64,000 nt of DNA. Source: Trochalopteron elliotii. Lineage: Eukaryota; Chordata; Aves; Passeriformes; Leiothrichidae. Where the stretch lies: positions 298,457 to 362,456 of the forward strand of contig JANPWX010000473.1 in NCBI GenBank assembly GCA_024734555.1. Reading direction: 5' to 3'. Position numbers and translations under genes: made by a program. The notes below the pieces were generated by a model. The model had not been told where the DNA came from, ran no database searches, and was given only the letters and a program-made list of their open reading frames with translations. The first letter of the stretch is position 1; each line of letters opens with the position of its first letter. Below are positions 26,584 to 36,773 of the stretch, one piece after another.

Positions 26584-26998
26584 ATCACAGAATCATAAAA
26601 TGTTTTGGGTTAGAAGGGAACTTAAAACTGATCTTGTTCCATGGCGAGGGACACCTTCCACTACCCCAGGTTGCTCCATCCAGCCTGGCCTTGAACATTT
26701 CCAGAGATGGGGCAGCCACAGCTCCTCTGGGCAACCTGTGCCAGGGCCTCACCCACCCTCGCAGGGAACAATTTTTTCGCAATATATAATCTAAACCTCC
26801 CCTCTCTAGGTTTAAAGCCATTCCCCCTTGTCAAAAGCCTCTTACAGCCCCTCTCAGGACTGGAAGGTGCTACAAGGTCTCCTCCAGCAGGCCGAACACC
26901 CTCAACAGCTCCAGCCTGTCTCCCGCCCTCCGACCATCTCCTCTGGCCGCGCTCCCGCAGCTCCGTGTCCTGACCCCGCGGGCCCAGAGCCGGCTGCG
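26584..26998 (-). mobile_element. CR1 LINE fragment, minus strand, becoming GC-rich at its 5' end
   Basis: On the + strand the copy starts with AATCATAAAATGTTTTGGGT, the reverse complement of the CR1 3' end. It continues through 'ggttgctccatccagcctggccttgaacatttccagagatgg', 'ttgtcaaaagcctctta', 'ctacaaggtctcctccagcaggccgaacaccctcaacagctccagcc' and 'gaccatctcctctgg'. The element therefore lies on the minus strand and is 5'-truncated near 27000. Its 3' half looks like any worn CR1, while its 5' half is full of CpG and GC substitutions and merges into the CpG island. Confidence 0.85.
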
Positions 26999-27935
26999 GT
27001 GTCACAAGGGCAGGGACTGCTGCCGAGCGCTGCTTTAGGGTCCCCGTTAGCGCTGGGACATCACAGCTCGGGTGGGCGCTGGTGGCAGGGTGGGATCTAC
27101 CGGGGAAACACGGTGTCGATGGCGGGTGCCGTGAGACCGTCCCTGGCCCGGGGCTGGGCTTGCGTCAGGGGCTGTGGAGCGGGGCTGTGGAGCCGGGCTG
27201 TGGAGCGGGGTCTTGCGCCCATGGAGCCGGGCCTGGCGCTGTGGAGCCGGGCTGTGGAGCGGAGCCTGGCTCTGTGAAGCGGGGCTGTGAATCGGGGCTG
27301 TGGAGCGGGGCTTGGTGCTGTGGAGCGGGGCTGTGGAGCGGAGTCTGGCTCTGTGAAGCGGGGCTGTGGATCGGGGCTGTGGAGCGGGGCTTGGTGCTGT
27401 GGAGCGGGGCTGTGGAGCCGGGCCTGGCGCTGTGGAGCCGGGCTGTGGAGTGGAGCCTGGCGCTGTGGAGCGGGGCTGTGGAGCGGAGCCTGGCTCTGTG
27501 GAGCGGGGCCTGGCGCTGTGGAGCGGGGCTGTGGAGCGGAGCCTGGCTCCGTGGAGCGGGGCCTGGCGCTGTGGAGCGGGGCTTGGCGCTGTGGAGCGGG
27601 GCTTGGCGCTGTGGAGCCGGCCCTGGCGCGGTTCCCGCCCGGAGCAGGAGCGGGAGCGGAGCGGTGCTGGCGCGCCCCCTGCCGGGCCCACCCGCGCCTC
27701 ACGGCCCGCTCCCTGCCCGGAATTCCCGGGAATCCAGGGGCTGTTTGTCCTGCCGGGAAGCAGCGCCGGTTTATCACGAAAGTTAAAATATCGCCTTCGT
27801 AGTTTACTTTTTATTACTAACATCACTGTTGGATTCGATGCTTAACGAGCTTGGAGCCGCCAGGCCTCGCCCTTCCCGCTCAGCTTCCTGGAGGGAAAAG
27901 GGCAGGAATTACAGCTCCGTTTAATCGAAGAGTGA
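26930..27935. promoter_or_regulatory. CpG island
   Basis: About 1 kb of very GC-rich, CpG-dense DNA in an otherwise AT-rich window. It consists of the 5' part of a CR1 copy, a GC-rich minisatellite (separate entry) and about 300 bases of unique sequence containing GGCGCGCCCC, CCCGCGCC and many CCCGCC/GGAGCGG words of the Sp1 type. GC content drops sharply near 27780, then recovers briefly at 27845-27900. An island like this usually marks a promoter or a germline-unmethylated site. I see no TATA box, no convincing first exon and no downstream open frame, so direction and target are unknown. Confidence 0.65.
27169..27628. repeat. GC-rich minisatellite, GCTGTGGAGCGGGG core
   Basis: About 460 bases built from roughly 27 copies of the core GTGGAGC (some as GTGAAGC, GTGGATC or GTGGAGT). 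Copies are spaced mostly 13 bases apart (CTGTGGAGCGGGG-type units) or 20 bases apart (GCCTGGCGCTGTGGAGCGGG-type units), with the two steps mixed into longer higher-order blocks. The + strand is strongly G-rich with GGGG runs every 10-20 bases. Because 13 and 20 are not multiples of three and the units contain almost no stop triplets, long open frames appear on both strands (up to 259 codons on the minus strand). These are artefacts of the repeat, not genes. Confidence 0.93.
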
Positions 27936-28149
27936 GAGAAGAGAAGAGAAAACCATTTAAAAATTGGGTTTCTTGTGGTAGAGACTCCAGGTAGGAGCTA
28001 AGTGTGTCTGTGGCTGTCAGCAGCATCCTCGTTGTCAAACTAATGCGAGGGGAAGTTTGATAACCCCCAGGTAAAAGCCCTTTGATTTTGATTTTAAATT
28101 CCAATAAAATTTTAGAGGCCTTGTTTGAGGCAGGATTGTTTGCGGGATA

Positions 28150-28900
28150 TGACATCTCTGTCTCTACTTTCTGTCTTAATGCCTTGTCATAGTTCTTGAT
28201 GTCTGCCTGTCAGCACAGCGAGAGGGATTTTTTCATGTCTGAATAGTCACCTTAATGATAGCAGATGGAAACGCCACGGGGGGCCCGAGCCCATCACACT
28301 GTCATTGTCACAGGCTGCCCTGACCTGCTTCCACTCCTCTATTTTTTTGTCCCTTTTTAAAGGAGAAATGGATGGTAATTGAAAAGGATCTTAAGCAAGA
28401 CTTAGGAAGCTGCAGACAACACGATTCCCCACTCTCTCTCTCTGTTTTCACAAATAAAGTCTTAACCTCTTAAGCACCAATAAGAGTAGAAAGCAAGATA
28501 AATTGTTAAAGCTTTATATAGATTGGCCTACCAAAGCTTTTTCCTTTCCCTCCTCAGGACACATTCAAGCTGTGTTACGCCCTTATCACGGTTTATTTCC
28601 TTCAATATATCTTTTATTTGCACAGATTTATTGAATTCCTAAGGACAAATATATAGGCACTATCAATTCTTTGCATGCCATGTGTCTTGGCAAGAAACTT
28701 CCAGGCTCATGTATAAATCTAGTTGCGAAGGCTCATAAATTGTCTTGTTCGCTTTAATATTTTAGGATTATTTTTTATTAGGATTCTATAACCTGGTTTG
28801 CAAAATCTGTAAGTTACAATCAGTGAGAAATTCGGTTTTGGTTCTAGTAATAATTTTTAGCTAAAAAAGGCCATAAGATCGTTGCAACTTTAAGAAAATG
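28150..28900. promoter_or_regulatory. possible conserved non-coding element (enhancer candidate)
   Basis: This stretch directly right of the CpG island lacks repeats and long homopolymers. It is rich in transcription-factor-like words, including TTAATGATAGCAGATGG, CACTGTCATTGTCACAGG, CTTTATATAGATTGG and GGCTCATAAATTG. The even composition and absence of transposon debris give the look of deeply conserved developmental non-coding DNA. This is an impression only; nothing in one sequence can prove conservation. Confidence 0.25.
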
Positions 28901-31900
28901 ATCTGTCAAGGGAATAGTGAAAGAAAAATTTTAGTTATGTACAAACTTCTGTCTAATATCACATGATACTAAAATATCCTTCACATCTCTAGAGGAACAA
29001 CTACAAGCTCTCAGTTTTACTGGGTCACAAATAAATTTCAGAAAGCCAGGGCTGTGATGTTTTACAGTGAAGAGACCAGTTCTGAGGTGTGAAGAAAACT
29101 TTGTACATGGATTTGAGTGTGTCTTCTGCCATAGAGAAATAACATTCTTTTTTTTTTTTCAGTTTCAAATGTTAGATTTTTTTTAGCCCAAATACCTTTT
29201 AAAATGTGTGCTTTACCAGCCTCAGAACTATTCAATCAAATAATTTAATATTTTGGCTGCTTTCTTAAGTTGAAATGGAATCATACACTAATTATCTTCA
29301 TTGTTACTCAGAAGCTGAATGAAAGTGAAGAAAAGCATCAAAGCTAAGTTAATTTCTTAAAATCTTGGGTGAAAGAAGTTCTGGATGCAGGAGAAACAAT
29401 TAAATAATTTTGTAGGGTGTTCCATTTAAATGAAAGTGACACTCTGTGAGGGGTGAGAGACATTTGCTGGTTTGTTTTATTTTTGTGGGATTTTTTTGTT
29501 TGTTAATTTTTAGTACTACAGTGAAATGTCTACATCTGCTGAAATTAAACGTGTTAAGTGATGAGGCACTTTTGAAAAAGATTCTTGGTACCTGTCTGAG
29601 TCCCCAGACAATGAGCTACCTTTAAAAGCCTGGCTGTGATCTGGATATTTGACTGCACCAGTGATCAAGATAATTGATTTTTTTTTTTTAAATGCCTGTC
29701 CTAAATCTAGATTCAGTAATACTCTGGGTAAATTCAGCATCAATTAGAATGGAAAGTAAGCTAAAAATTACTCAGTGGCAAATCTTCCAGTCATTGTTCA
29801 GAAAAGATTCTAAGTGAAACACTTTTTTTTTTTTTTTTAATTTCTTACTTGATATAAGCCAATTTGACTCTTTCTTATATCAGGAAAGGATTGCTCTGGC
29901 TATTCTCTTATCCATACTCAAATGACCTGCATTAAACCAATAAAATATATTAGTTCATAATTCAATGGAAAATCAGAGATGGACTGTTACATGATTTATA
30001 ATGAGTAGTTATAGTATTCTCATTTCAAAAGCACTTTTTCTCTGTCTCTCCTCTCTCCCATCAATTTGATTGGTTTACTCAGAAGTAAATTCATGTATCG
30101 AGCAAATAACTTGTTCTCTTTTGTATGATTCATAAATTTATAGTTACATTTTGCTGTGTTTCTTTTAGTGTGTTATGAAATTATATTTCAGTCCATTGAA
30201 TCTTACTATAAAGTCAAACTGACAACTAGTACTGGCTAATTTCACCACAGTTAATTAAAAGTGGGTTTGTTGAGTTTTTAAGTTAGGCTGCTTTCTCAGT
30301 AACCCTGCAGTAAAAATCAAACATACCACATAATCACAAGAAAAAAAAGAGAATTCAAAATCAAACAAAAAGTCTCCTCATCCAAAACTCCAAAGAAGCT
30401 CCCAGAACATTTACTTTCTGATTTAACTGCCTGATATACCCAAATGCACAACAGGAAGATAAATGCCAGTGTGGTGGAAATCATTTTGGCATAAAATACA
30501 ATAAAATGTACACAGTGGAAAATGTTGAAGGAAAAGACATAGAAAATTATTTTTAAAATTTATCTGAATAATACTCTTCATAGCTCAGACTTGTATCTGA
30601 AACAAATCAATGAATTTTAAGACAAGTCCTTAAAATAGCCTTTAATTAAAAGAAACACATTGTTCCTACTTTTCTAACAGATTCAATGTTTTCAGATATA
30701 TAACTGTGTAATGGGTCACTGAACACTAACAGTCTTCAGTGGAAATTCCTTCATTGTATTCAGGTAAATAATATTAGAATATTCATTATTTCCTGAAGAC
30801 ATTTGTAATGTTCATAAATAATAAGCAGTAGCCAATCATCACCTTTATCATGGGTGTAAACACCATCATATAGTTCAAATATGTCTCTTTACAAACAGTT
30901 TTCATTTCTAACAGTATAAATCTAGCATAAAGATATCAATCCCATGGAATTATTCCCCACAACCTATAGGTTAAAGAAGACAGAAATCTGGCTGCTGGGA
31001 GGGTGTCTGAGTTGGCAGCACCTGAACTAACCCCAGACAAGTGTCAGGTTGTGAGTTTTCTGCCCACAACATAAAAATGCAATCCAGGTGTTGGTATTTC
31101 CTCTCTTAATTCACTCTGCAGAGCACTCACTGCCATGTGCACTGGCTCTGTATGGATAATCTCATTACTGGCTTTGCAGCTGTTTGATTTTACTCAAAGG
31201 TCAGCTTTGATGTGATTTCTATATCCAGGTCTCCCTTAAATCATGTTCTGAGGATGACCTTTGGCTGAGCAACTGTGGCTGGTAACGGTGATGTTACAGT
31301 TTATTTATACAACTTTCCTGAGCCCTAATTTCCATTTGCTGATTGGATGTGACAAGTGCATTAATTCCTACTTTGTCAAAGTTCTCTGATATAATAGAGT
31401 AATTGGGCATAGAAGAACAGGGGGGGAAAGAAACTTAAAAGAAAAAATTCAAACACTGAAAAGCAAAAAGCTAGTCCTGAGAATGAATTTCCCTGCTGGA
31501 GATAATTGCTGACTGGTAAGAATGTAGCACAACACAACTTATTTTTATACCATATGCAACATACAATGTGTTACATACAATGCAACATATAAAACATATG
31601 TATATATTTTTATAAAATATATGCATATATTTTATATGTTGAAACAATGAAAATCTGGTGAAAAACTAAACTTGTAACAGGGTGTGTCCTGCAATAAATA
31701 GGAATATGATCTCCATTCCTGGTTACAACAGTTTAATAGGTTATTTCAAGTCAGTGCTTACTGGAAATTGAGAAATAAAATGACACTTGTTTTGACATTT
31801 GCAAAAATGTATCTTCAGCAAAAATTACCAATAGGATAAACCTGACTGAGGCTACAGGACTTTATTAATGCCTTGCAATGCCTTGTGTGCACCTTTGTCC

Positions 31901-33309
31901 CTGGTACAACCTTGATCCTGTAAGTGCTTGGGCATCCAGGTTCTGAGCAGTCAACACAGGGCATTGGATCAGCTTCCCTCATTTTCAGGATGATGCTTCT
32001 GTGGTCACAGCAAGCAGCCACAAGGGTATGTAAGTTTGTAGAATTAGGATCTATATTAAATACTATTATATTTACATTTTGAGTGTTAAGTGCTAGCCAA
32101 GAAAGACAATTGCCTAACACATTAATAACCTGAATTTATCTTTAAGTCTTTCATTGCTATTGCTCACTGGCTGGATTTTTGAAGAATAGACGAGGTTTGC
32201 ACAAGAAAATTTGTTTTTTCTGCAAATATTTAACCTCCTACTTGTGTGTAACAAGTAGTCACAATGTTTCTTAGGTACAAATTAAACTCGTGTCAAATAA
32301 AGAAGCCATTTATCCCTAAGAACGGGTACTGAACTACAATTGGTAACTACAGTGGCATAAACTAGTTATCTACTGTGAGTTTTCTGGGCTACTTCTATAT
32401 TTAACTGAGATGAGTACACATTTGTAAAGAGCTATCAATTTCACCCCAAAGTCAATTTCTGGACAGGTTTCCTGCAGTGCACTTGGTGTTTATTTCTCAT
32501 CAGCAGCTGGAGAGCTGCCTTGGCTCAGAGGTTGCTGTCTCAGGTGGTATGAGGTGAACCTCACTGCCATGGCTGTTCCTGAGCACAGTGGAGGAGCCAG
32601 CTGACTTGTCTTGGAGGAATGGCCCCAGTTTTGGTTAGAGGGTCTCTACCCACCACTCTGTCACAATGGCCACAGCAACACAATCCCTTTTGGAAAAATT
32701 CCCAGTCTGATTCCATAAATGTACAACTCCCTAGGCAGCACTGGCACTGCTGGGTCCCCTTCTCAGTGGGGCACGAGGAGGGTGCAAGCAGAAGATGAAG
32801 TGATTAGTACCTCCATTACTTGAAGACTTGAGTTTTATCCAACTTCATTTTGGAAACAGAATAGTAATTTGCTCAGCAATTTTTTCGGAATAGTAAACTT
32901 AAACACTGTTTATTGTGCACTGTTGTTTTATTTTGTCATCTCACAGTGATCTGATACATCTCAGTGCCATTTTATGATCTGGAACATGTGAATATTCCAA
33001 GTTCAAATGTGTTATACAATGAAAGGAATAGAGCTAATACAAACTTTAAAGCAGAAGTTGTGCTTGCATGATCTGGCTTTGATATTAGAAAACAGGATGA
33101 AAGTTATTTGTCTGGATTGAACACTATATCATAAATTGAGATGCAGTGTCTTCAAGAAGGACCCTTTGAAGCTAAATTTAGGATAAAGGTGCCAGATACA
33201 GTATCTTTTTATCCTCAGAAGCTTCAAGTTCAGTGAGGTACAGAAAACTCTAAGAGGATTACACTAAGAGGGGAAACTGCTCCAATGCATGCTCTGGATG
33301 TGTGCACTT
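28901..33309. other. non-coding DNA, no confident gene
   Basis: AT-rich sequence with T/A runs near 29149, 29670 and 29823, and the inverted repeat at 31583-31641. A minus-strand frame of 101 codons at 31815-32120 contains several Cys codons and an AATAAA word on that strand near its end, but it has no clean splice sites and no recognisable domain. The patch at about 32470-32800 has higher GC and is unassigned. Confidence 0.5.
31583..31641. repeat. 28-bp near-perfect inverted repeat, 3-base loop
   Basis: The arm at 31583-31610 pairs with 31614-31641 at 26 of 28 positions around the loop TAT. The arms are almost pure A/T with a CAAC/GTTG clamp at the outer end. One mismatch is a C/A pair and the other would be a U-G wobble in RNA. 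AT-rich hairpins of this kind arise readily, but the length and tiny loop stand out. It could be a cruciform-forming site or a template-switch product. Confidence 0.85.
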
Positions 33310-33484
33310 TAAAAATGTCTTTATATTTAGGTATTAGAGCTGAGCCCCTGGCTGTTACTTTTAATCTTTTATTGCCAAATAAAACCTATCCAGCAGAGGA
33401 GAATTCAGGATGTATAATCCTTGTGTATAAGCCTGGGATTGTAGCTAACCTTGACAATTACAGCCTGTTGTCCTTTTGTCACTG
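33310..33484 (+). pseudogene. degenerate LINE reverse-transcriptase relic (tentative)
   Basis: The + strand frame reads ...RAEPLAVTFNLLL... then CIILVYKPGIVANLDNYSLL. The order and spacing match the reverse-transcriptase segment of CR1/L2-type LINEs, in which a PL-x-x-x-F helix is followed by a 'PxYKKG...NYRPxSL' motif. The match is short, the frame breaks at 33483-33485, and the next frame (from 33476) continues with KIISKPAS, a possible counterpart of the 'GKIxE' stretch. If right, it is a very old element. Chance resemblance cannot be excluded. Confidence 0.3.
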
Positions 33485-35639
33485 AGGAAGATCATCTCTA
33501 AACCAGCAAGCTGTGATGGACAATCGGCACCTGATATTATCTCTCAGAACTTTATCAAATGTTTTGGGGTTTTTTTAGAGGCCTGGGGGGAGAGTTGTTT
33601 TTGGGGTCTGGGTTTTGTGGAGTTCAGCAGTCTATTTCTGCTAAGATTTAGAAGCATTGTTGTGTACACTTTTGTGTTCTTGATCTGTTGCAGAATGTGG
33701 AACAGGGAAATTTCTCCCTGAGGATTACTAATTTCTTCAATTCATACCAGGAAATTTTCAGTGTTTTGCATAAGTCTGATTTTCCATCATGCTGTTGCAT
33801 TTTATATGTAACCATTCAATAGTCAAGGCATTCTGAATAGGAGAAAGCATAATAGAGGAAAATGATTGAGACTCATTTATGACTTAAACACATTACATAG
33901 AGCTTTATTCCTTTACTATGAATACCTTATCAAACTATTTTTATTAGAATGAATTTTTGTTAATATTAAAAAAAAAAAAACACAAAAAAACAACCAAAAA
34001 CTTTTACTGCATGCAGTTTTGATTTCACTGGCATTCTTTTTGAAACCTTTCCCCCTGATATTTTGTAATATTACAAGGTTTTGCTTTGCTAAATAGTGAA
34101 CAAACCGTTTTCATTCTTTAATTGTTTTTTTCCCTCTAGGCTTTTCTTAGATGCCTTATACTCTTTTCTAAGTTTCACAGATTAATTTAAGAGAATTTGA
34201 TGTTTATCTTATGAATGATTAAGGAAAACTCAAATTGTCATAATGGCACCCTGTCTGTGATATGTGATACAATGGTTTTGCATGGCACAATAAAACAATC
34301 TGTGTAATTTTTCTTGCTGTTTGCAAACTTGAAAAACTTTTTCAGCTTTGTTTGCAATTTTGACTGTTCTGTCTCATCTAATTCCCCTGTAATTCGTGGG
34401 GTGCTAGTCTTGAACAAGCTGTACTATTTTCAAAATTAATTGAAAAATTTTAAGCCCCTCAAAACAAAGTTAACAGTCATTTTTGAAATGCCCATGGAAG
34501 GGCAACAAGGAGAGATTACTCTACTTCTACTGTATTTGCACTCTTCCTGGATTTTGGCTATTTCTCTCCTAACAATCAGGATGGATTCTTCAAAGTTGAA
34601 AAGACTGGACTAATTTGAATTTCAAAGAGAATTGAATTTTATAAAGTGAGAGTTTATGCTAGGCAGGAAAATTAATTTCTCAGGCTAAAAGAGAAAGAAG
34701 ATATCACAAAATGATACTCCTTAGTTTAGTTGCTAGGAGGTAAACTCTAGCTTCTATAATTTTGCCAGTGTGATGATTGTAAAAGTCATCATGGGGAAAA
34801 ATGATCTTAAAATGATTCTAGTGTAAATAAATCTCTTTTCCTCTTTTCCTCTTTTCCTCTTTCCTCTCCCCCAGTATTCACACAGTAGGGGATAGGGGAG
34901 TTGGCTTTTTTGTTGGGTTTGGGGGTTATTTTTCCTGTACCCTGATCAAGTGACAGAGAAAGCTTTACTATGCTTGGAAGGAATTGTGGTGTAAGGTGAT
35001 GACAGAAAGTAGTTCATAAGGAAAGTAAAGATAGAACTGAAAATTTCTAACTAATTTTTCTTGAAAAAGACATGGCAGAAAATAACACTAGAATTTCAGG
35101 CAATTTATTGTCCTTATGAATGACCAGTAAATACCATAAAGAATAGAAACATAAATGAATATCAGGTAATTCCTAAACTACAAACTTGTTTGAAATTGTT
35201 ACCAGTACTATCTGATTTTAAACTTTATTCACTTAATATGCCTCTTTACAGCTATTCGGATGTTCTGGTAAATTATCTACATCAGTAAGTTTTCCCAGGG
35301 AAGGCTAAAGTTAGCACACTTGATTCTAGGATTCTATTCCAAATATCTTTTGTTCAAAATGAGGTTTCAGTTATTAGATTTAATTTCTAAGGGTTTTTTT
35401 TTTCCTCTGTAATTCAGCCCTGTGCTCCTGTCACGTTTCATTGGGTAGCTTTGGAACACCCAAGGGAGCCTTGCAATACCTGTAGAAGGTTAATGGTGAG
35501 AGGAATCCACAGGCTGTTTGGAGGTCAGTGCTGGGGGAATGAAAGACAAGGTTTGAAGGAAGATGTTTAGTGATTATATGATGAATAGTGTTCCCATTAA
35601 GGATGATTAAACATTGAAACAAGGCACCAAAAGGGTTAT
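33485..35639. other. non-coding DNA, no gene seen
   Basis: AT-rich DNA with an A-rich run at about 33968-33997 and the polypyrimidine repeat at 34832-34872. No frame of interest. Confidence 0.6.
34832..34872. repeat. polypyrimidine 8-bp tandem repeat
   Basis: Three and a half copies of TCTTTTCC followed by CTCTCCCCC make a 41-base pure pyrimidine strand. Mirror-like polypurine/polypyrimidine tracts can adopt triplex (H-DNA) structure. The tract ends in CCCCCAG, which mimics a splice acceptor, but no coding frame follows. Confidence 0.85.
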
Positions 35640-35778
35640 GGAATCTCAGTCCTTGGAGGTTCTCAGGACCTGAAAGAACTCACCACTGAGCTTAAAGTCA
35701 GGGCTGTCCCAGTTCTGAACAGGAGTTTGGAGTAGATAAACTCCTAAAGTGCCTTGCACCATGAGTGATCCTGTGACT
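35640..35778 (+). mobile_element. worn CR1 LINE fragment, 3' end
   Basis: The order 'ggaatctcagtccttggaggttctcaggacctg', 'caggagtttggagtagataaactcctaaagtgccttgcacc', 'gagtgatcctgtgact' follows a CR1 3' end in sense orientation. There the usual text is a 'gggggttggactagatgacctc...ggtcccttccaacc...gattctgtga' series. Many differences indicate an ancient copy. Confidence 0.6.
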
Positions 35779-35827
35779 TAATCTTTCTCTTTTTTTTTCC
35801 CTCCCGTTTCTCACCACAACCTTACAG

Positions 35828-35917
35828 AAGCATTTTCTTGATGAAACATTTTCTGAAGCAATGGAGCTGATGAGATCCTCCATTTCCCCATGGGCTTTCT
35901 ACTCTGCTAGAATGTGA
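35828..35917 (+). CDS. weak candidate 3' coding exon
   Basis: A long polypyrimidine tract (about 35781-35820) leads to the acceptor-like CAACCTTACAG ending at 35827. From 35828 the frame is open for 29 codons (starting KHFLDETFSEAMELMRSSIS) and stops at TGA 35915-35917. The acceptor is good. The short peptide cannot be assigned, and a pyrimidine-rich sequence followed by a short open frame will occur by chance. Reading phase into the segment is unknown. Confidence 0.2.
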   Translation, partial: KHFLDETFSEAMELMRSSISPWAFYSARM

Positions 35918-35965
35918 AAGGGGTAAAGCACCTTTGCCATGGCTTGAGCTGGACTGAACATGGAG

Positions 35966-36041
35966 CAAACAGGGAGAATTGCTGACCAAACGGGAAGAAT
36001 TACTAACAAACGGGGAATTGCTGACCAAACAGGGAGAATTC
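35966..36041. repeat. 20-bp imperfect tandem repeat
   Basis: About four units of AGGGAGAATTGCTGACCAAA. The second is altered to GGGAAGAATTACTAACAAAC and the third is shortened to GGGGAATTGCTGACCAAAC. The last unit fades into AGGGAGAATTCTGG. The repeat is short and old enough to have diverged between units. Confidence 0.85.
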
Positions 36042-36507
36042 TGGCTGTTCTCTCGACTGACAGCAGAGAGAGTGAATTCGAATGAGAGTTGAGATCCAAA
36101 TTCTAAGGAGAAGGGTCAAAACAGGGTCCTGGATACCAAGTTGTCTTAGCAGGGCCCCTATTGAAGAGATGGAAGTGGGACAGGAATTACCACTGCTTTC
36201 CTCCTCTTGACTTTGCTGAACAGTGGAGCAGAATCAGATGGCACGAATTGCAAATGTGAAGAACTTCAAATGAACTCTTGAAGAAAAGGAGAAACCTGGC
36301 TTATGCCACTTTATCATGCACTTTAATTGAAAACAAATGCATTTAATCTCTTTGAAAGCTTGTAAAAGCTTTGGAATATATATTTGTGAACACTAAACAA
36401 AAAACTGGGGTACATTTTCATAAAAATTTCTGCATGAAAACCAGGTGATATTTCAGCATAAAACCAAATAGATTTGTGATTTACTTTTTAAAAAGTGTGT
36501 TACATAC

Positions 36508-36773
36508 CAGATATTATTAAAGCCTTGCTTGGCCCACAGTCAAATGCTGAAGACCTATTATTGATGCTGTGAATACTAATTGCTTCCACCACATTATCTT
36601 TGTTGTGAGGCTTCACCTCCTGATGAATGTAACCAGTCGCCGGATGCCAAATCAGCCCCATCAAGTTCAAGTCAAAGGTCTGGCAGCAACAGAACCTTTC
36701 CCCACTCATCAAATGCATTAACATATTGCCAAGTTCCCTGCTCCATGTGAGCTCCTGGTGCTGGGGAATCCAT
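36508..36773 (-). CDS. putative internal exon on the minus strand, unidentified gene
   Basis: On the minus strand a strong acceptor (ATTAACACCTCCCTTCAG) precedes 36773 and a strong donor (ATATCTG/GTATGT) follows 36508. The 266 nt between them contain one open frame of 88 whole codons, entering in phase 2 and leaving in phase 1. The peptide includes WIPQHQELTWSREL, a Cys cluster GERFCCCQTFDLN and VKPHNKDNVVEAISIHS. Good splice sites at both ends plus a fully open frame are unusual for chance. I do not recognise the protein. The frame runs to an ATG upstream only by way of intron, so that ATG is not taken as the start. A lineage-specific exon or a non-coding RNA exon is the alternative. Confidence 0.38.

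Noticed and set aside
26828..27845. Long open frames on both strands (up to 259 codons on the minus strand, 234 on the +)
   Set aside because: They are by-products of the GC-rich minisatellite, whose 13- and 20-base steps move through all frames and whose units nearly lack stop triplets. Low-complexity Gly/Ala/Trp or Pro/Arg/Ser text, no splice sites, no conserved domain.
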